Translations under genes and position numbers: made by a program
The notes under the pieces: model-generated
Databases searched by the model: none
Seen by the model: the letters and a program-made list of their open reading frames with translations, nothing else
What the model was told of the DNA's origin: nothing
Assembly: GCA_002721275.1 (NCBI GenBank)
Contig: PBJZ01000012.1
Coordinates: 44,995-108,994 of the forward strand
Origin: Flavobacteriaceae bacterium
GTDB lineage: Bacteria > Bacteroidota > Bacteroidia > Flavobacteriales > Flavobacteriaceae
DNA: 64,000 nt
Direction: 5' to 3'
Part shown: one piece after another, positions 61,875 to 64,000 of the stretch
How the letters are laid out: each line of letters begins with the position of its first letter
How positions within the stretch are numbered: position 1 is the stretch's first letter

Positions 61875-63479
61875 ATGAGGGCATATAAAATTCCATTTAA
61901 TTCTTTAAAAATATTTTCAAATTTAATTGAAGATTACTTAAAAGAAAATAACATACTAAAGTCATTTATTACATCTTATCCTAGTCTTGAATCAATATCT
62001 AATTTCTCTGAAACCAAATTAAAAAATTATCCAAGTGGCAATAGGGTAAAACTAAATGAGGTTTTAAGAGATCAATATTCAGAAATCAATTGTTCTGAGA
62101 AAGTAAATAATAATCTAAATTTATTATCAAAGTATAATTCAGTAACAATAACAACTGGTCACCAATTGAGTTTAATGACTGGACCGCTTTATTTTATTTA
62201 CAAAATAGTTAGTGTAATAAAGTTGACTAATCAATTAAACAAAAAGAAAAATGGTTACAGATATATTCCTGTTTTTTGGCTTGCCTCTGAGGATCACGAT
62301 TTTGAAGAAATCAGAAGTTTTTATTACAAGAAAAAAATTATATCATGGCAACAATCCAAATCAGGTGCTGTAGGAGAATTAACATTAGAAAAATTAGATT
62401 GCTTAAGATTGTTTATGGACCACGAGCTTGGAGATTCAGAATCCTCGAAATCCATCAAAAAATTGATTGAAGAATCTTACTTATCTAGTAACACTCTTGC
62501 AGAAGCAACCTTTAAATTAGTCAATAGTCTTTTTTCGAGATATGGACTAATAGTATTAGACCCAAACTCAAAAAAATTAAAGGAGCTGGCAATTAATTAT
62601 TTTAAGAATGAGTTACTTGATCAAAGTTGTAATAAATTCGTAAATATTCAAACAAATAAAATAAAAGAAGCTTATGACTTTTCCTATAAACCTCAAGTTA
62701 ACCCCAGAGAAATCAATCTTTTTTATTTAAACAACGGTAAAAGAAAGCGAATTATAAAATCTAAAAATGGATTTAAATTAATTGGTTCTTCTAAGGAATT
62801 TAGTTCTTCATCAATTATAAATGAACTATTGAATTTTCCAAATAGATTTTCTCCAAACGTTTTGATGCGCCCACTTTTTCAGGAAATAATTTTACCAAAT
62901 GTCTCATATGTTGGTGGTGGGGCTGAAATAGCATACTGGTTACAGTTAAAGAATCTTTTTGAATTTCAAAAAATCCCATTCCCTATTTTACTTATTAGAG
63001 ATTCATGCTTATTAGTTTCTTCTCAAAATCTAAAAAAACTCAAAAAACTCAAAATTTCCACGGTTGATCTATTTAAAGGAAAGGAATTAATAAAAAAAAA
63101 TCTTACACTTAATATGTCCAAAATCAATATGGATCTTCAGTTTCTCAAGTCTAAACTCGATTCACAGTTTAAATATTTAGAGGAGTTGGTAAGTAAGACC
63201 GATTCATCCTTTTCTGGTGCTGTTAGAGCTCAAAAAGCCAAACAATATAAAGGTATAGATAAATTAGAAAAACGTCTTTTAAAAGCTCAAAAAAGAAAGC
63301 TAAATGATGAGATTATGAGTTTCGAAAAAATTCATAATATCTTATTTCCTAATGAAAAGCTTCAGGAACGAATTGAAAACTTTTTTGAATACTATGATCA
63401 AATAGGTGACGATCTTATCCCTCAACTAATTGAAAATTTTGATCCAATAAATAAATCCTTAACAATTTTAGAGTATTAA
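61875..63479 (+). CDS. bshC: bacillithiol biosynthesis cysteine-adding enzyme BshC
   Basis: TITTGHQLSLMTGPLYFIYKIVSVIKL, YIPVFWLASEDHDFEEI, VLMRPLFQEIILPNVSYVGGGAEIAYW. Confidence 0.95.
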   Translation: MRAYKIPFNSLKIFSNLIEDYLKENNILKSFITSYPSLESISNFSETKLKNYPSGNRVKLNEVLRDQYSEINCSEKVNNNLNLLSKYNSVTITTGHQLSLMTGPLYFIYKIVSVIKLTNQLNKKKNGYRYIPVFWLASEDHDFEEIRSFYYKKKIISWQQSKSGAVGELTLEKLDCLRLFMDHELGDSESSKSIKKLIEESYLSSNTLAEATFKLVNSLFSRYGLIVLDPNSKKLKELAINYFKNELLDQSCNKFVNIQTNKIKEAYDFSYKPQVNPREINLFYLNNGKRKRIIKSKNGFKLIGSSKEFSSSSIINELLNFPNRFSPNVLMRPLFQEIILPNVSYVGGGAEIAYWLQLKNLFEFQKIPFPILLIRDSCLLVSSQNLKKLKKLKISTVDLFKGKELIKKNLTLNMSKINMDLQFLKSKLDSQFKYLEELVSKTDSSFSGAVRAQKAKQYKGIDKLEKRLLKAQKRKLNDEIMSFEKIHNILFPNEKLQERIENFFEYYDQIGDDLIPQLIENFDPINKSLTILEY

Positions 63480-63542
63480 AACGATTTTTTTCATAAGTAT
63501 TATTTAAATTTTTCAGCATGATAAATAATTGTATTTTTACCT

Positions 63543-64000
63543 ATGGAAGATAAAGTTTTGATACTTGATTTTGGATCTCAATACACTCAACTAATAGCAA
63601 GAAGAGTTCGAGAGCTGAATATATATTGTGAGATTTTCCCATTTAATAAACCTTCAATCAATTTTAGTCTCTATAAAGCTGTTATTTTATCTGGTTCACC
63701 TCACTCAGTGCTAAATAAAAACTCTCCACATATTGATCTTTCTGATATCAAAGGAAAGATACCTTTGTTAGGAGTGTGTTATGGTGCTCAATATTTAGCC
63801 AACAACTATGATGGCTTGGTAAGCCATTCTAAAACAAGAGAATATGGGAGAGCTAATTTAAAAATTGTTGATTCTCAATCTATTTTTTTTGATAATATTT
63901 CAAATGAAAGCCAGATTTGGATGAGCCACAGTGATACAATCAAAAAGCTTCCTCATAATGCGAAGATTATAGCTAGTTCATCTGATATTGAAAATGCTGC
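63543..64000 (+). CDS. guaA: GMP synthase (glutamine-hydrolysing), N-terminal part; truncated by window end
   Basis: open frame from ATG 63543: [34 protein letters not shown]...[10 protein letters not shown]; absent from the ORF track because it has no stop in the window. Confidence 0.95.
   Translation, partial: MEDKVLILDFGSQYTQLIARRVRELNIYCEIFPFNKPSINFSLYKAVILSGSPHSVLNKNSPHIDLSDIKGKIPLLGVCYGAQYLANNYDGLVSHSKTREYGRANLKIVDSQSIFFDNISNESQIWMSHSDTIKKLPHNAKIIASSSDIENA

Overview
This window reads as about 64 kb of low-GC core chromosome from a marine-type flavobacterium (Bacteroidota; inferred from gene content, synteny and TAnnTTTG promoter motifs). It contains: the end of an aromatic amino-acid block (tyrA 3' end, DAHP synthase/chorismate mutase, aminotransferase); rsmG, pruA and a DUF5103 protein; the nqrABCDEF-apbE operon; a complete trpEGDCFBA operon; rpsU-xerC; four tRNAs; an accessory segment (sulfatase, two DoxX-like paralogues, glycosyltransferase, aconitase); the tuf-tRNA-Trp-secE-nusG-rplKAJL-rpoBC block; prfC, idi, queD, htpG, fabH, recR, an E2 acyltransferase, cinA, rpmB-rpmG-DUF4295 and ftsY; bshC; and the 5' end of guaA. 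I see no CRISPR array, prophage, transposon or recognisable defence system. The strongest non-annotated signal is a candidate transcription attenuator before trpE. It has an 18-codon ORF with tandem Trp codons (MDIKKLNKWWFEKTNINR), a hand-derived 1:2 / 2:3 / 3:4 alternative RNA fold, a perfect 11-bp terminator hairpin with a U-tract, and a TATATTTG box only 4 nt before the leader ATG. Other items worth checking are an acidic ~80-residue extension on the DUF4295 (bL38-type) ribosomal protein, an rpsU leader with no visible Shine-Dalgarno, a 6.6-kb segment separating the tRNA cluster from tuf with no hpf gene after xerC, a variant flavinylation motif in NqrB, and 36-bp tandem repeats in ftsY.
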